This document shows positions 19,826 through 28,719 of a DNA stretch of 56,182 bases, piece after piece. The stretch comes from Myxococcus sp. Lineage in GTDB: Bacteria > Myxococcota > Myxococcia > Myxococcales > Myxococcaceae. How positions within the stretch are numbered: position 1 is the first letter of the stretch; the number at the start of each line of letters is the position of its first letter. The DNA lies in the NCBI GenBank assembly GCA_014879945.1, contig JACSRE010000210.1:1-56182 (forward strand). The letters run 5' to 3'. Made by a program: the position numbers and the translations under genes. The notes beneath the pieces were generated by a model, which saw only the letters and a program-made list of their open reading frames with translations, had not been told where the DNA came from and did no database searches.

Positions 19826-20377
19826 ATGGGAATGATGGACGAGGCCCGCGCGGGCCATGATCTGTACGCGACGTTCGACACCACGCAGGGCACCATCGTG
19901 GTGCGGCTGTTCCCCAAAGACGCGCCCAGGACGGTCGAGAACTTCGTGGGCCTGGCGACCGGCGAGAAGCCGTGGACGCACCCGGGCACCGAAGAGGCGA
20001 TGAAGAACACGCCGCTCTACGACGGCACCATCTTCCACCGCTGCATCCCCAACTTCATGGTGCAGGGCGGAGACCCCACCGGCACCGGCCGCGGCAACGC
20101 GGGCTTCAAGTTCGAAGACGAGTTCGCCTCGGGCCGCCGCTTCGACAAGCCGGGCCTGCTGGCCATGGCCAACTCGGGGCCCAACTCGAACAGCTGCCAG
20201 TTCTTCATCACCGTCACCAACACCGCCTGGCTGAACAACAAGCACACCATCTTCGGCGAGGTCATTTCCGGTCAGGACATCATCGATCGGGTCGCGAACG
20301 TGGTACCCAAGGGGCCCGGCGATCGGCCGAAGACCGACATCGTCATCAAGAAGCTCACCATCTCGAAGACGCCCTGA
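19826..20377 (+). CDS. Cytoplasmic cyclophilin-type peptidyl-prolyl isomerase
   Basis: A 183-residue cyclophilin with no signal peptide, so it should act in the cytoplasm. Core motifs are FHRCIPNFMVQGGDP, MANSGPNSNSCQFFITV and [12 protein letters not shown]. Unlike its two neighbours it retains the tryptophan (TAWLNNKH) that contacts cyclosporin in eukaryotic cyclophilins. The ATG at 19826 follows GAGGGAG. It ends 32 bases before the era start. The three genes therefore give a periplasmic, a lipid-anchored and a cytoplasmic version of one enzyme, most simply explained by tandem duplication followed by retargeting. Confidence 0.93.
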   Translation: MGMMDEARAGHDLYATFDTTQGTIVVRLFPKDAPRTVENFVGLATGEKPWTHPGTEEAMKNTPLYDGTIFHRCIPNFMVQGGDPTGTGRGNAGFKFEDEFASGRRFDKPGLLAMANSGPNSNSCQFFITVTNTAWLNNKHTIFGEVISGQDIIDRVANVVPKGPGDRPKTDIVIKKLTISKTP

Positions 20378-20409
20378 GGCGTCTGCTCGAGCACCAGAAG
20401 GACGCCGCC

Positions 20410-21408
20410 GTGCCCACCCGCAGTGGATTTGCCGCGCTGATTGGCAGGCCCAACGTGGGCAAGTCGACCCTGCTCAACGCCCTCGCCGGCGAGAAGCTGG
20501 CGATCATCTCGCCCAAGCCGCAGACGACGCGCACCCGCATTCTCGGGGTGGTGACCAGGGCCGAGGGGCAGATCGCCTTCGTGGACACGCCCGGCGTGCA
20601 CCAGGCCAAGGGCGCGCTGAACACGCACATGGTCGAGGTCGCGCTCAACTCGGCGTCGGAGTGCGACGTGGTGTTGTTCCTGGTCGAGGCCGAGGGGCTC
20701 GAAGAGGGCAGGCCGCCCGAGATCGGTCCCGGCAACCGCTTCGTGATGGAGCGCCTCAAGGCCATCAACAAGCCCACCATCCTCGTCGTCACCAAGATCG
20801 ACCTGGTGAAGAAGCACCTGCTGTTGCCGCTCATCGACCTGTACCGAAAGCACTTCTCGTTCGCCGAGGTGCTGCCGGTGTCGGCCCGCGCGGGTGAGGG
20901 GCTCGACCTGGTGTTCGAGCGCGCGCTGGCGGTGATGCCGCAGGGGCCGAACCTGTTCCCCGACGACATGTTGACCGACCAGGCCGAGCGGGCCCTGGTG
21001 GCCGAGTACATTCGCGAGCAGGTGCTGCGCCACACCCGCCAAGAGATCCCGTACTCCGCGGCGGTGATCGTCGAGCTCTTCGACGAGAGCGATCGCTTCA
21101 CGCCGCCGCCCGAGCGCCCGCAGAAGAAGCCGAAGAAGGGCAAGCAGGAGCCGAGGCCTCCGCCCCGCAAGCACACCGGCCTGGTGCGCATTCACGCCAA
21201 CATCTTCGTCGAGCGCGACAGCCAGAAGGCGATCATCATCGGCAAGCGTGGGCAGATGCTGAAGACCATCGGCACCGACGCGCGCAAGTCGATCGAGCGG
21301 CTGCTGGCCACCAACGTCTTCCTCTCGCTGCAGGTGAAGGTCGAGGAGCGGTGGAGCGAGCGCCACGAGACCCTGCGCCGCATGGGCTACTCGATGGTCC
21401 GGGAGTGA
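20410..21408 (+). CDS. era: GTPase Era
   Basis: Essential-type GTPase that binds the 3' end of 16S rRNA during 30S subunit assembly. The 332-residue protein has the P-loop GRPNVGKS (12-19), the switch region with DTPG (59-62), TKID (128-131), and a C-terminal KH domain with GKRG (278-281). Between the GTPase and KH parts there is a Pro/Lys-rich insertion (about 232-255, PPPERPQKKPKKGKQEPRP), longer than I expect for Era. The GTG at 20410 is chosen because it begins the normal N-terminus and follows AAGGA; the open frame extends upstream into the cyclophilin gene. der follows 4 bases after its stop. Confidence 0.95.
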   Translation: MPTRSGFAALIGRPNVGKSTLLNALAGEKLAIISPKPQTTRTRILGVVTRAEGQIAFVDTPGVHQAKGALNTHMVEVALNSASECDVVLFLVEAEGLEEGRPPEIGPGNRFVMERLKAINKPTILVVTKIDLVKKHLLLPLIDLYRKHFSFAEVLPVSARAGEGLDLVFERALAVMPQGPNLFPDDMLTDQAERALVAEYIREQVLRHTRQEIPYSAAVIVELFDESDRFTPPPERPQKKPKKGKQEPRPPPRKHTGLVRIHANIFVERDSQKAIIIGKRGQMLKTIGTDARKSIERLLATNVFLSLQVKVEERWSERHETLRRMGYSMVRE

Positions 21409-21412
21409 TCTG

Positions 21413-22855
21413 ATGCCCCGTGCTCCCAACCGAAAGCTGATCGCCATCGTCGGCCGGCCGAACGTCGGCAAGTCCACGCTCTTCAACCGCCTCATCCGCC
21501 GCAAGCGGGCCATCGTCGAAGACACGCCCGGCGTCACCCGCGACCGGCACTTCGCCGACGTCGAGTACCTGATGCGGCCGGTCACCTTCGTCGACACCGG
21601 CGGCTTCGTGCCCGAGGGCAAAGAGAACCACCTCGACAAGGCGGTGCGCGAGCAGGCCCAGGCGGCGGTCGAGGAGTGCGACATCGTCTTGTTCGTCGTG
21701 GATGGGCGCACCGGCGTCACCAGCGGAGACGAAGAGGTCGCCCGCTACCTGCGCAAGCAGGACCGGCCGATCATCGTCCTGGTGAACAAGTGCGACGGGC
21801 TCAAGAACGCCGACACCATGATCGCCGAGTTCCACCGGTTGGGGCTGGGCGAGCCGATGCCCGTCGCCGCCGAGCACGGCGACGGCTTTCACACCCTGGC
21901 TGATCGGCTCGAGCCGATGCTGCCGCCGCCGTCGGCGCAGGCGGAAGAGGGCGTGAAGGAGAAGGACGAAGACGCGCCCATTCGCGTCGCCATCGTCGGC
22001 CGGCCCAACGTGGGCAAGTCGTCGCTGGTCAACGCCATCCTCGGAGAGGACCGGGTGGTGGCGAGCCCCGTCGCCGGCACCACCCGCGACCCCATCGACT
22101 CTCCGTTTCAGTACAAGAACCGCGACTTCATCCTCACCGACACGGCCGGCATTCGCCGCAAGGCCGTGATCACCCAGAAGGTCGAGGGCTTCTCGGTGAT
22201 GGGCGCCATCCGCGCCGCCGAAGACGCCGACGTGGTGGTGCTGGTGCTCGACGCGAACGAGGCCGGGGTCGATCAGGATCTCAAGATCGCCGCCATCGCC
22301 GAGACCAAGGGCCGCGCCCTCATCATCTGCGTCAACAAGTGGGACCTGGTGCGCGGCAAGTCAGGCACCCAGGCGCAGTGGCGCGAAGAGCTCAAGTGGT
22401 ACCTCAAGCACGTCGACTGGGCGCCCATGGTGTTCGTCTCGGCCACCGAGGGCTCGGGCGTCACCAAGGTGCTCGATCTCGCGCTCGAGCTGTTCGAGCA
22501 GCAGTACTTCCGCGCCGGCACCCCGATGCTCAACCGCGTGGTGGAGCACATCACCACCGAGCACCCCCTGCCGTGGATCGGCAGCCGCGCGATGAAGATC
22601 TACTACGCGATGCAGGTAGGCACCGCGCCGCCGTCGTTCGCCTTCATCACCTCGAACCCCGACGCCGTGCCCGATCGCTACGAGCGGTACGTCGCCAACT
22701 ACCTGCGCAAGACCTTCAGCCTGAAGGTGCCGATGCGGCTGTTCTGGCGGGAGCGGCCGGGCAAGGCGAAGCGGGCGCTGGCGGCGCAGACCTACAAGAC
22801 GCGCGCCGAGAACCGAAAGGGCCGAAAGCCCAAGCGGCCTCCCCGAGAGACCTGA
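21413..22855 (+). CDS. der: GTPase Der (EngA), double GTPase
   Basis: Tandem GTPase required for 50S ribosome assembly. The 480-residue product contains two G domains, with P-loops GRPNVGKS at 14-21 and 196-203, NKCD (125-128) in the first and NKWD in the second, joined by an acidic linker (about 170-188), and a C-terminal KH-like domain ending in a basic tail (NRKGRKPKRPPRE). All guanine-nucleotide motifs are intact. The ATG at 21413 comes 4 bases after the era stop and GGGAG stands upstream within the end of era, so the two are co-translated from one message. miaB follows after 63 bases. Confidence 0.96.
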   Translation: MPRAPNRKLIAIVGRPNVGKSTLFNRLIRRKRAIVEDTPGVTRDRHFADVEYLMRPVTFVDTGGFVPEGKENHLDKAVREQAQAAVEECDIVLFVVDGRTGVTSGDEEVARYLRKQDRPIIVLVNKCDGLKNADTMIAEFHRLGLGEPMPVAAEHGDGFHTLADRLEPMLPPPSAQAEEGVKEKDEDAPIRVAIVGRPNVGKSSLVNAILGEDRVVASPVAGTTRDPIDSPFQYKNRDFILTDTAGIRRKAVITQKVEGFSVMGAIRAAEDADVVVLVLDANEAGVDQDLKIAAIAETKGRALIICVNKWDLVRGKSGTQAQWREELKWYLKHVDWAPMVFVSATEGSGVTKVLDLALELFEQQYFRAGTPMLNRVVEHITTEHPLPWIGSRAMKIYYAMQVGTAPPSFAFITSNPDAVPDRYERYVANYLRKTFSLKVPMRLFWRERPGKAKRALAAQTYKTRAENRKGRKPKRPPRET

Positions 22856-22918
22856 CCCGGGCTGCCGGCGGCCGCGGTGAGTTGACTTGGGGGCCCCTCT
22901 GACGCGAGAAGCCCCCGC

Positions 22919-24295
22919 ATGAAGCGCGTTTTCATTCACACGTTCGGCTGCCAGATGAACGTCAACGACACCATGCGCATGTCCGAGGCGCTGGGGTCGA
23001 TGGCGTACACGCCGACGCCCACGGCCGACAACGCCGACCTCATCATCCTCAACACCTGCTCCATTCGAGAGAAGGCCGAGGACAAGATGCTGTCGGCGCT
23101 CGGGCGCTACCGGCAGGTGAAGCTCCAGCGAGGCGCGTTGATCGGCGTCGGCGGGTGCGTCGCGCAGCAAGAGAAGAACCGCATCCTCGAGCGGGTGCCC
23201 TACGTCGACTTCGTCTTCGGCCCCGACGCGATCGCGAAGCTGCCCGAGATCATCCAGCGCGTCGACGCCGACCGCGTGCGCGTGGTCGAGACCGCCTGGG
23301 TGGACAGCGAGCGCTACGTCTTCCCCAGCGCCGACCCGAACACCTCGCGCGGCAAGGCGACCGAGTTCATCACGGTGATGAAGGGCTGCGACAACGTGTG
23401 CAGCTTCTGTGTGGTGCCGCACACCCGCGGGCGTGAGGTGAGCCGGCCCTTCACCGAGGTGCTGAAAGAGGCCGCGTCGCTCACCACCGTCGGCGTGCGC
23501 GAGGTGACGCTCGTCGGCCAGAACGTGAACTCGTACCTGGGCGGCATCTCGTTCGCGCAGCTCCTGCTGCGGACCGCGCAGGTGCCGGGCATCGAGCGCG
23601 TGCGCTTCACCACCAGCCACCCGCACGATCTCTCTGACGAGCTGATCGAGGCCTTCCGCGTCGAGCCGAAGATCATGGGCCACTTCCACCTCCCCGTGCA
23701 GAGCGGCTCGAACGAGGTGCTCAAGCGCATGCGGCGCACCTACACCGTGGCCGAGTACCTCGAGCGGCTCGAGAAGCTGCGCGCGGCCCGGCCCGACATC
23801 GCGGTGACGACCGACATCATCGTCGGCTTCCCCGGCGAGACCGACGCGGACTTCGAGCAGACGTTCGAGCTCACCGAGCAGGTGCGCTATGCGGGGCAGT
23901 TCTCGTTCGTCTACTCGCCCCGGCCAAAGACCGGCGCGGCGATGAAGGAAGCGGAGTGGGGCTCGGTGCCGCACGAGGTGAAGATCGCCCGCCTCGAGCG
24001 CCTCAACACGCTCCAGAAGCGCATCAGCGTCGAGCTCAACGCCGCGTCGGTCGGACAGACGGTCGAGGTGCTCGTCGAGGGCTCGTCGAAGACCGACGCC
24101 AGCCGTCGCTTCGGGCGCACCAGCCACAACCGCACCGTCAACTTCGACGGCGACGCGCCCATCGGCGCCCTGGCCCTGGTGCACATCGAGCACGCCAGCG
24201 CCTCGGCCCTCGGGGGCAAGCAGGTGAGCGTCGAGTCGTTGCCGGCCATCGTCATCCCCGAGGCGGTGGTGGCCCCCGAGGTCTGCGTCGCCTGA
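22919..24295 (+). CDS. miaB: tRNA-2-methylthio-N6-dimethylallyladenosine synthase
   Basis: Radical-SAM enzyme that methylthiolates i6A at position 37 of tRNAs. The 458-residue protein has the MiaB layout: N-terminal MTTase domain with cluster cysteines C11 (TFGCQMN), C47 (NTCSIR) and C80 (GGCVAQ); radical-SAM motif C157-x3-C161-x2-C164 in KGCDNVCSFCVVPHTRG; and a C-terminal TRAM domain (about 375-440). TFGCQMN and PHTRGRE favour MiaB over its relatives RimO and MtaB. The ATG at 22919 starts the conserved N-terminus directly. It shares direction with der, 63 bases upstream, and may be part of that transcript. Confidence 0.95.
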   Translation: MKRVFIHTFGCQMNVNDTMRMSEALGSMAYTPTPTADNADLIILNTCSIREKAEDKMLSALGRYRQVKLQRGALIGVGGCVAQQEKNRILERVPYVDFVFGPDAIAKLPEIIQRVDADRVRVVETAWVDSERYVFPSADPNTSRGKATEFITVMKGCDNVCSFCVVPHTRGREVSRPFTEVLKEAASLTTVGVREVTLVGQNVNSYLGGISFAQLLLRTAQVPGIERVRFTTSHPHDLSDELIEAFRVEPKIMGHFHLPVQSGSNEVLKRMRRTYTVAEYLERLEKLRAARPDIAVTTDIIVGFPGETDADFEQTFELTEQVRYAGQFSFVYSPRPKTGAAMKEAEWGSVPHEVKIARLERLNTLQKRISVELNAASVGQTVEVLVEGSSKTDASRRFGRTSHNRTVNFDGDAPIGALALVHIEHASASALGGKQVSVESLPAIVIPEAVVAPEVCVA

Positions 24296-24378
24296 GCGCT
24301 GAAGACGGTTTTCACGCGCCAGGCGGGTCGAGGGTCAGGCCCGGGTTGGGTACAGTCGCATCGCTCGGAGGCCTTCCC

Positions 24379-24723
24379 GTGAACCGCTCGTTCCTCGTCT
24401 CGTCGCTGCTGTCCCTCCTCGCCGTCGGAGGCGTCGTCACCTCGCTGCGCGCCGACGCCGGCGGCTCGTTCAACAAGGGCCAGTGCACGTTCAACGGCAA
24501 GAAGCTGTACGGCAAGATCCAGATCGTCTCGAGCTTCCCCGACGTGAAGGTGCAGGAGGTCTCGAGCTTCCCCGACGTCAAGGTGAAGAAGGTCACCTCG
24601 TTCCCCGACAAGTGCGGTGAGTGGCAGTTCGTGACCTCGTTCCCTGACACGAAGGTGCAGTTCGTCTCGTCGTTCCCCGACGTGAAGATCAAGTACGTCA
24701 CCTCGTTCCCGGGCGCGAACTGA
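24379..24723 (+). CDS. Small secreted SFPD-repeat protein, unknown function
   Basis: A 114-residue protein with a signal peptide (hydrophobic 5-22, cleavage near ADA) and then a short segment (GGSFNKGQCTFNGKKLYGK) followed by six tandem units of the form V-[ST]-S-F-P-[DG]-x-K-[VI]-x-x. The period is 11 residues, except one 13-residue unit that carries DKCGEW. Two cysteines, one before the repeats and one inside, could pair. Alternating hydrophobic residues (KVQFV, KIKYV) suggest a small beta-solenoid or beta-sheet roll; that is inference. The GTG at 24379 follows CGGAGG by 7 bases. The protease gene starts 5 bases after its stop, so the two are likely one operon. Confidence 0.82.
   Translation: MNRSFLVSSLLSLLAVGGVVTSLRADAGGSFNKGQCTFNGKKLYGKIQIVSSFPDVKVQEVSSFPDVKVKKVTSFPDKCGEWQFVTSFPDTKVQFVSSFPDVKIKYVTSFPGAN
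24526..24720 (+). repeat. Six tandem protein-coding repeats (SFPD units)
   Basis: Direct in-frame repeats of about 33 bases encoding V-[ST]-S-F-P units; the nucleotide copies (core GTCTCGAGCTTCCCCGACGT and variants) differ mostly at third positions, which indicates selection on the protein and not a recent slippage event. Confidence 0.8.
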
Positions 24724-24728
24724 GCGAC

Positions 24729-26933
24729 GTGCGCCGACTCGCGGCTGTGCTGCTCCCGCTGTGCGCCTGCGTGACGGCTCGCGTGACGCCGTCAGGCCCC
24801 TCGTCAGCAGACGACCCCGAGCGGCAGTTGGCGGCGCTGCGAGAGGCGGCGTCGTCGATGGGGGCCAGCCGGATCGTCACGACGGGCGGGGCCAAGGGCG
24901 ATCTGCGCGAGGTGTACCGTAAGGTCGCTCCGGCGACGGTGATCGTGCGAGCGGGCGCGAGCTACGGCAGCGGGGTGATCATCGACGCGCGCGGCTTCGT
25001 GCTCACCAACCACCACGTGATCGCGCGGGCCGAGCTGGTGGACCTGAAGGCCCGGGTGCAGGTGCAGCGCGGGGCCCTGTCTGCGCAGGGCGTGATGGTG
25101 CTCGACGAGCGGCCGATGGCGGCCTGGGTGCTCACGAGCGACCCGCTGCTCGATCTGGCGGTGCTGAAGCTCGTCGAGCCGCCCGCTGACCTGCGATCGG
25201 TGAAGCTCTCGAGGCGTGATCCGACGCCCGGCGAGCCCGTGGCGGCGCTTGGGCACGGCGGCATCGGCCTGCTCTGGGCGATCAAGGACGGAGAGGTCGC
25301 CAGCGTCGGCAAGCTCGCGACGCACCTTGCGTCGTTGGTCGGCACCGACTGCCTCGTCGAGTCGGGAGGAGCAGCCTCAGCCGCGTGCAAGTCAGCCGGG
25401 GTGTCGGTGGAGCGCGAGCGGCAGCGCCTCGAAGAGAAGGTGCCTGGGCTGGTCATTCAGACGAGCTGTCAGATCTCTCCGGGAGACTCGGGCGGGCCGC
25501 TGGTCAACCTCGCGGGCGAGCTGGTCGGGGTGAACGCCTTCCTCAAGACGGACGGGCGGGCCGCGGTGACGACCAACTTCCACGTGCACGTCGCCGAGGT
25601 GCGGCGGTTCCTCGAGGCCGTGCCCGAGGCCCCCGCGCCGCGCCTGCCGTCACCGTGGGAGCTGGTGCTGCCCGGCGGGAGCTGGCTCGACGCCGACGGC
25701 GACGGCCGCGACGATCTCTACCAATCGGGCACCGGCGAGAAGCTGGCCTTCATCGTCAACACCTCGCAGCAGCCGGCGCCGCCCGGGTTCCCGACGCGGC
25801 TGAAGCCCGACGCGGTGCTGGGGCAGGTGGGCGGTCAGTGGATCGGCTGGTTCGATCGCGACGCCGATGGCACCTTCGATCGGGTGGTGCTGGCCGGGCA
25901 GGGCGGGGCGGTCGGCAAGGCGCTCGCCTTCAACGGCCGCACCCCGGGCGCCTTCCTGGGCGCGGCCTCGCTCACCGACGCAGAGCTGCTCCCCTCGCCG
26001 CGATGGAGCGCCGTGCTCGCCGAGCTCGCGCCGACCCTCGATCGCAGCGTGGTGCCTCAGCCGCCCGATCCGCTCCTGGGCGCCAGGGACTTCAAGCCGA
26101 GAGACCTCGACGGCGACGGGCGGCCCGACGCGGTCTTCGCCCGTCGTGGCGCCGGCTCCTCGATCTTCATCGACGCGTCCTCCGAGTCACTCTCGGGCCC
26201 CAACGAGCTCGAGGGCCAGCTGCGCGCGCGTACGCCGGTCTTGCGACTCGTGCGTCAGCCTGGCCGGTGGTGGATCTTCGTGGGCGCGACGCGCGTGTTC
26301 GAGTCGGTGAACTTCATCACCGTCGCGCGAGGGCTGCTCCGAGACGGCACCGGCCAGCTCGTCGAAGCGCCCGAGCTGCGCGGCGCTGATTGGCGAACCC
26401 TGGCGCTCTCGTCTTTCACGGGCACCACGCGGGCGCGGGCCGAGAAGGCGCTCGCGGTCTTCTCGTTCTATCGGCCCACCTCGGCGCCCGTGCCGTTCCC
26501 GATCTTTGGCGCGCCGCGGGGCAAGGTGAGCGCGCTCTCGGCGCCCGGCCTTCCGCTGGCCATCGTCACCGCGACGGAGCCCCACGCCACCACCATGGCC
26601 TTCGCGCTCGACGGGAAGCCGGGCGACACCGTCAACACGCGCACCGACTGGGCCTCGGCCGGTTTCCCCGGCGCTGGGTTTCTCTGGTCCTCGTTCGAGG
26701 GCGCCGAGTGGTTTCAGTACGACACCGACGGCGACGGGCTCATCGACGCGGCGATCCTCAGGCGCGGCGCCACCACCGAAGGGCGGCGGTTGAAGAAGGG
26801 GGCGATCGTCGACGCGCCCGAGCTGGCGAGCGGCCCGCCGGTCAAGCCCTCGCTGCTCGACGACCCGGCCCGGGGCGCACGCCTGCGCGCCCTCGCCGCC
26901 GAGACCTTCTCTCCCGAGCTGCTCGAGCCATGA
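24729..26933 (+). CDS. Lipoprotein trypsin-like serine protease with Ca-binding-type loops
   Basis: A 734-residue exported protein. Signal peptide with lipobox LCAC (Cys14) predicts lipid anchoring. A chymotrypsin/HtrA-like protease domain follows (about 60-290) with the catalytic triad H96 (TNHHVI), D142 (LLDLAVLKL) and S254 (SPGDSGGPL). No PDZ domain is visible. The C-terminal 430 residues contain several Asp-rich loops (DADGDGRDD, DRDADGTFD, DLDGDGRPD, DTDGDGLID) of the EF-hand/thrombospondin-like type seen in integrin-like repeats; calcium binding is likely but inferred. The GTG at 24729 is 5 bases after the repeat-protein stop, and the caspase-like gene overlaps its stop (ATGA). This order suggests a shared operon with the caspase. 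Confidence 0.88.
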   Translation: MRRLAAVLLPLCACVTARVTPSGPSSADDPERQLAALREAASSMGASRIVTTGGAKGDLREVYRKVAPATVIVRAGASYGSGVIIDARGFVLTNHHVIARAELVDLKARVQVQRGALSAQGVMVLDERPMAAWVLTSDPLLDLAVLKLVEPPADLRSVKLSRRDPTPGEPVAALGHGGIGLLWAIKDGEVASVGKLATHLASLVGTDCLVESGGAASAACKSAGVSVERERQRLEEKVPGLVIQTSCQISPGDSGGPLVNLAGELVGVNAFLKTDGRAAVTTNFHVHVAEVRRFLEAVPEAPAPRLPSPWELVLPGGSWLDADGDGRDDLYQSGTGEKLAFIVNTSQQPAPPGFPTRLKPDAVLGQVGGQWIGWFDRDADGTFDRVVLAGQGGAVGKALAFNGRTPGAFLGAASLTDAELLPSPRWSAVLAELAPTLDRSVVPQPPDPLLGARDFKPRDLDGDGRPDAVFARRGAGSSIFIDASSESLSGPNELEGQLRARTPVLRLVRQPGRWWIFVGATRVFESVNFITVARGLLRDGTGQLVEAPELRGADWRTLALSSFTGTTRARAEKALAVFSFYRPTSAPVPFPIFGAPRGKVSALSAPGLPLAIVTATEPHATTMAFALDGKPGDTVNTRTDWASAGFPGAGFLWSSFEGAEWFQYDTDGDGLIDAAILRRGATTEGRRLKKGAIVDAPELASGPPVKPSLLDDPARGARLRALAAETFSPELLEP

Positions 26934-28714
26934 CGTCGCTGGCGTGGTTTCGAGCGCGCCCCCCGGGGCCACGCGAGCTGCCCGAGTTCCCGACCCTCGA
27001 CGACGCGTGGCGCTGGTACCTGATGGGGCTGCCCGACGTGCCCGCCTCGCTCGAGGCCGTCTGTCTGTACGCCGAAGACGTTCGCCAGGGGCGGTGGCCT
27101 GATCGCGTCGCGCCCGAGTTCACGCTGCAGGGCGTCTTCCTCGCGCTCGCGCAAGACACGCTGCTCAACCACGCCGATCGCACAGCCTTTGAACGCGAGG
27201 TCGGCACGCTCTTCGACGCCGTGCGGGCGCAGGTCGAGGCGGGCCGCTCGCTGCTCGACGAGCCGTTCCTCAAGAGCGTTCCCGCGCTGCAGAAGTACGT
27301 CGCGCAGCTGTCGGACGACCAACGGCTCTTCGATGAAGATCTCGCGCGAGGGAGATCGCTGACGGCCCAGCTGCCACCCGAGGCCTCTGCGACCGGCGCG
27401 TCGCGGAGGGTGACGGTGCTGGTGCTCGATCGCCCGGCGTCCACCCAGTTCAAGCTGTGGGCGCGGCGGCGGCAGAACGCGGCGCTGCTGGTGGTGCGGC
27501 AGCGCGACGGCATGCTGGTGGTCTCGGCCGACCCGTCGGCGAAGCTGCGCCTGGAGTGGCTGGCGGCGCGGCTCTCGGCGGCCGACGCTCACGCCTGGTA
27601 CGCCGGCGAGCGGCACGGGGGAACGCTGGTCGCCTCGTCGAAGCAGGGCACGCGCCTGGGGCTCGAGGGCGTGGTGAAGGCGCTGGGCGCGAAGGCACCT
27701 CGAGCCCGCGCGCTGGGCGTCGCGCTGGGGGTGTCGGCCATCGTGGCGGTTGCGATCGGGGCCTCGCTCCTGACGCGCGGATCCACACCGGCACCGGCGA
27801 TCTCCTCGAGCGGGGCGAAGGGCGAGCCGCTGCCTCCAGCGAAGGTCCTCAACCTGCTCGCGGCCGACGATGGCCCCCGCTCGTTCGAGCCGTACGCGTT
27901 GGTGGCCGGGGTCTGTGGCTACGCCGGCGAGCGCACCCTGCACGCCCCGTGTCGCGACGCGCGCGCGATGCGCGAGCTGCTGATCTCGAAGCTCGGCTAT
28001 CGGCGCGAGAACGTCTTGTTCTTCGTCGACCGCCCCGAGCCGGGGGAGGAGACCGACGGCGTTCCGACCGCCGAGAACCTCAAGCTCGCCGTGGAGCGGT
28101 TCCGCCAACGCTTCGGCGCCGACGAGACCTCGAGCTTCCTCTTCTACTACTCGGGCCACGGCGGCTTCGAGGCGGGCGCCAGGAGGGACTTCGGCGTGCT
28201 CCAGCCCTCGGGCTACTTCGAGCACCCCGAGCGCCCGATCTCGGAGCGCGGCTGGGACATGCAGGAGCTGATCGACGATCTGCGCAAGGGCGTGCCGTCG
28301 CGCCACGTGATGGCGATCCTCGACGCCTGCTACTCGGGCTGGGCGGTCGGCGCGAAGGGTGACGCGCGCCTGTCGGGCGAGTTGCGCACGCTGTGGAACG
28401 AGCGCGCCGAGGTGGTGCTGACCGCCGCGACGAGGGGCCAGCGGGCCTGGGAAGACGAAGCAGAGCAGGGGGCCTGGCAGTGGAGCGGGCACTCGGCCCT
28501 CACCGCCTTCGTGCTCGAGGGGCTGGGCCGACGTCAGGCCGACGCCAACGGCGATCGGGTGATCACCGACGAAGAGCTCGCCGCCTTTCTCGCCGCGAAG
28601 GTGCCCGCCGCCGTGCGAGTCTCGCGCCAGGCAGAGCAGTCTCCGCAGTTCTTCCGGTTCGACGAGCACCTGCCTCGCTCGGGCCAGTTCCTCTTCCTGC
28701 CCACGGAGCCCTGA
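26930..28714 (+). CDS. Membrane-anchored caspase-like (C14) protease with EF-hand
   Basis: A 594-residue protein. The N-terminal part (1-255) is helical, then alpha/beta (RRVTVLVLDRP, ALLVVRQRDGMLVVSA), and belongs to no family I can name. One transmembrane segment (262-282) is preceded by basic residues (KAPRAR), which predicts an N-in, C-out topology and so a periplasmic caspase domain. That domain (about 318-590) has the catalytic dyad H410 in YYSGHGG and C467 in LDACYSG. An EF-hand loop (538-549, DANGDRVITDEE) lies inside the C-terminal part. The ATG overlaps the protease stop (ATGA). Bacterial caspase homologues cleave proteins in conflict, stress or developmental responses; here the role is unknown. 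Confidence 0.87.
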   Translation: MTSLAWFRARPPGPRELPEFPTLDDAWRWYLMGLPDVPASLEAVCLYAEDVRQGRWPDRVAPEFTLQGVFLALAQDTLLNHADRTAFEREVGTLFDAVRAQVEAGRSLLDEPFLKSVPALQKYVAQLSDDQRLFDEDLARGRSLTAQLPPEASATGASRRVTVLVLDRPASTQFKLWARRRQNAALLVVRQRDGMLVVSADPSAKLRLEWLAARLSAADAHAWYAGERHGGTLVASSKQGTRLGLEGVVKALGAKAPRARALGVALGVSAIVAVAIGASLLTRGSTPAPAISSSGAKGEPLPPAKVLNLLAADDGPRSFEPYALVAGVCGYAGERTLHAPCRDARAMRELLISKLGYRRENVLFFVDRPEPGEETDGVPTAENLKLAVERFRQRFGADETSSFLFYYSGHGGFEAGARRDFGVLQPSGYFEHPERPISERGWDMQELIDDLRKGVPSRHVMAILDACYSGWAVGAKGDARLSGELRTLWNERAEVVLTAATRGQRAWEDEAEQGAWQWSGHSALTAFVLEGLGRRQADANGDRVITDEELAAFLAAKVPAAVRVSRQAEQSPQFFRFDEHLPRSGQFLFLPTEP

Positions 28715-28719
28715 ACGTC

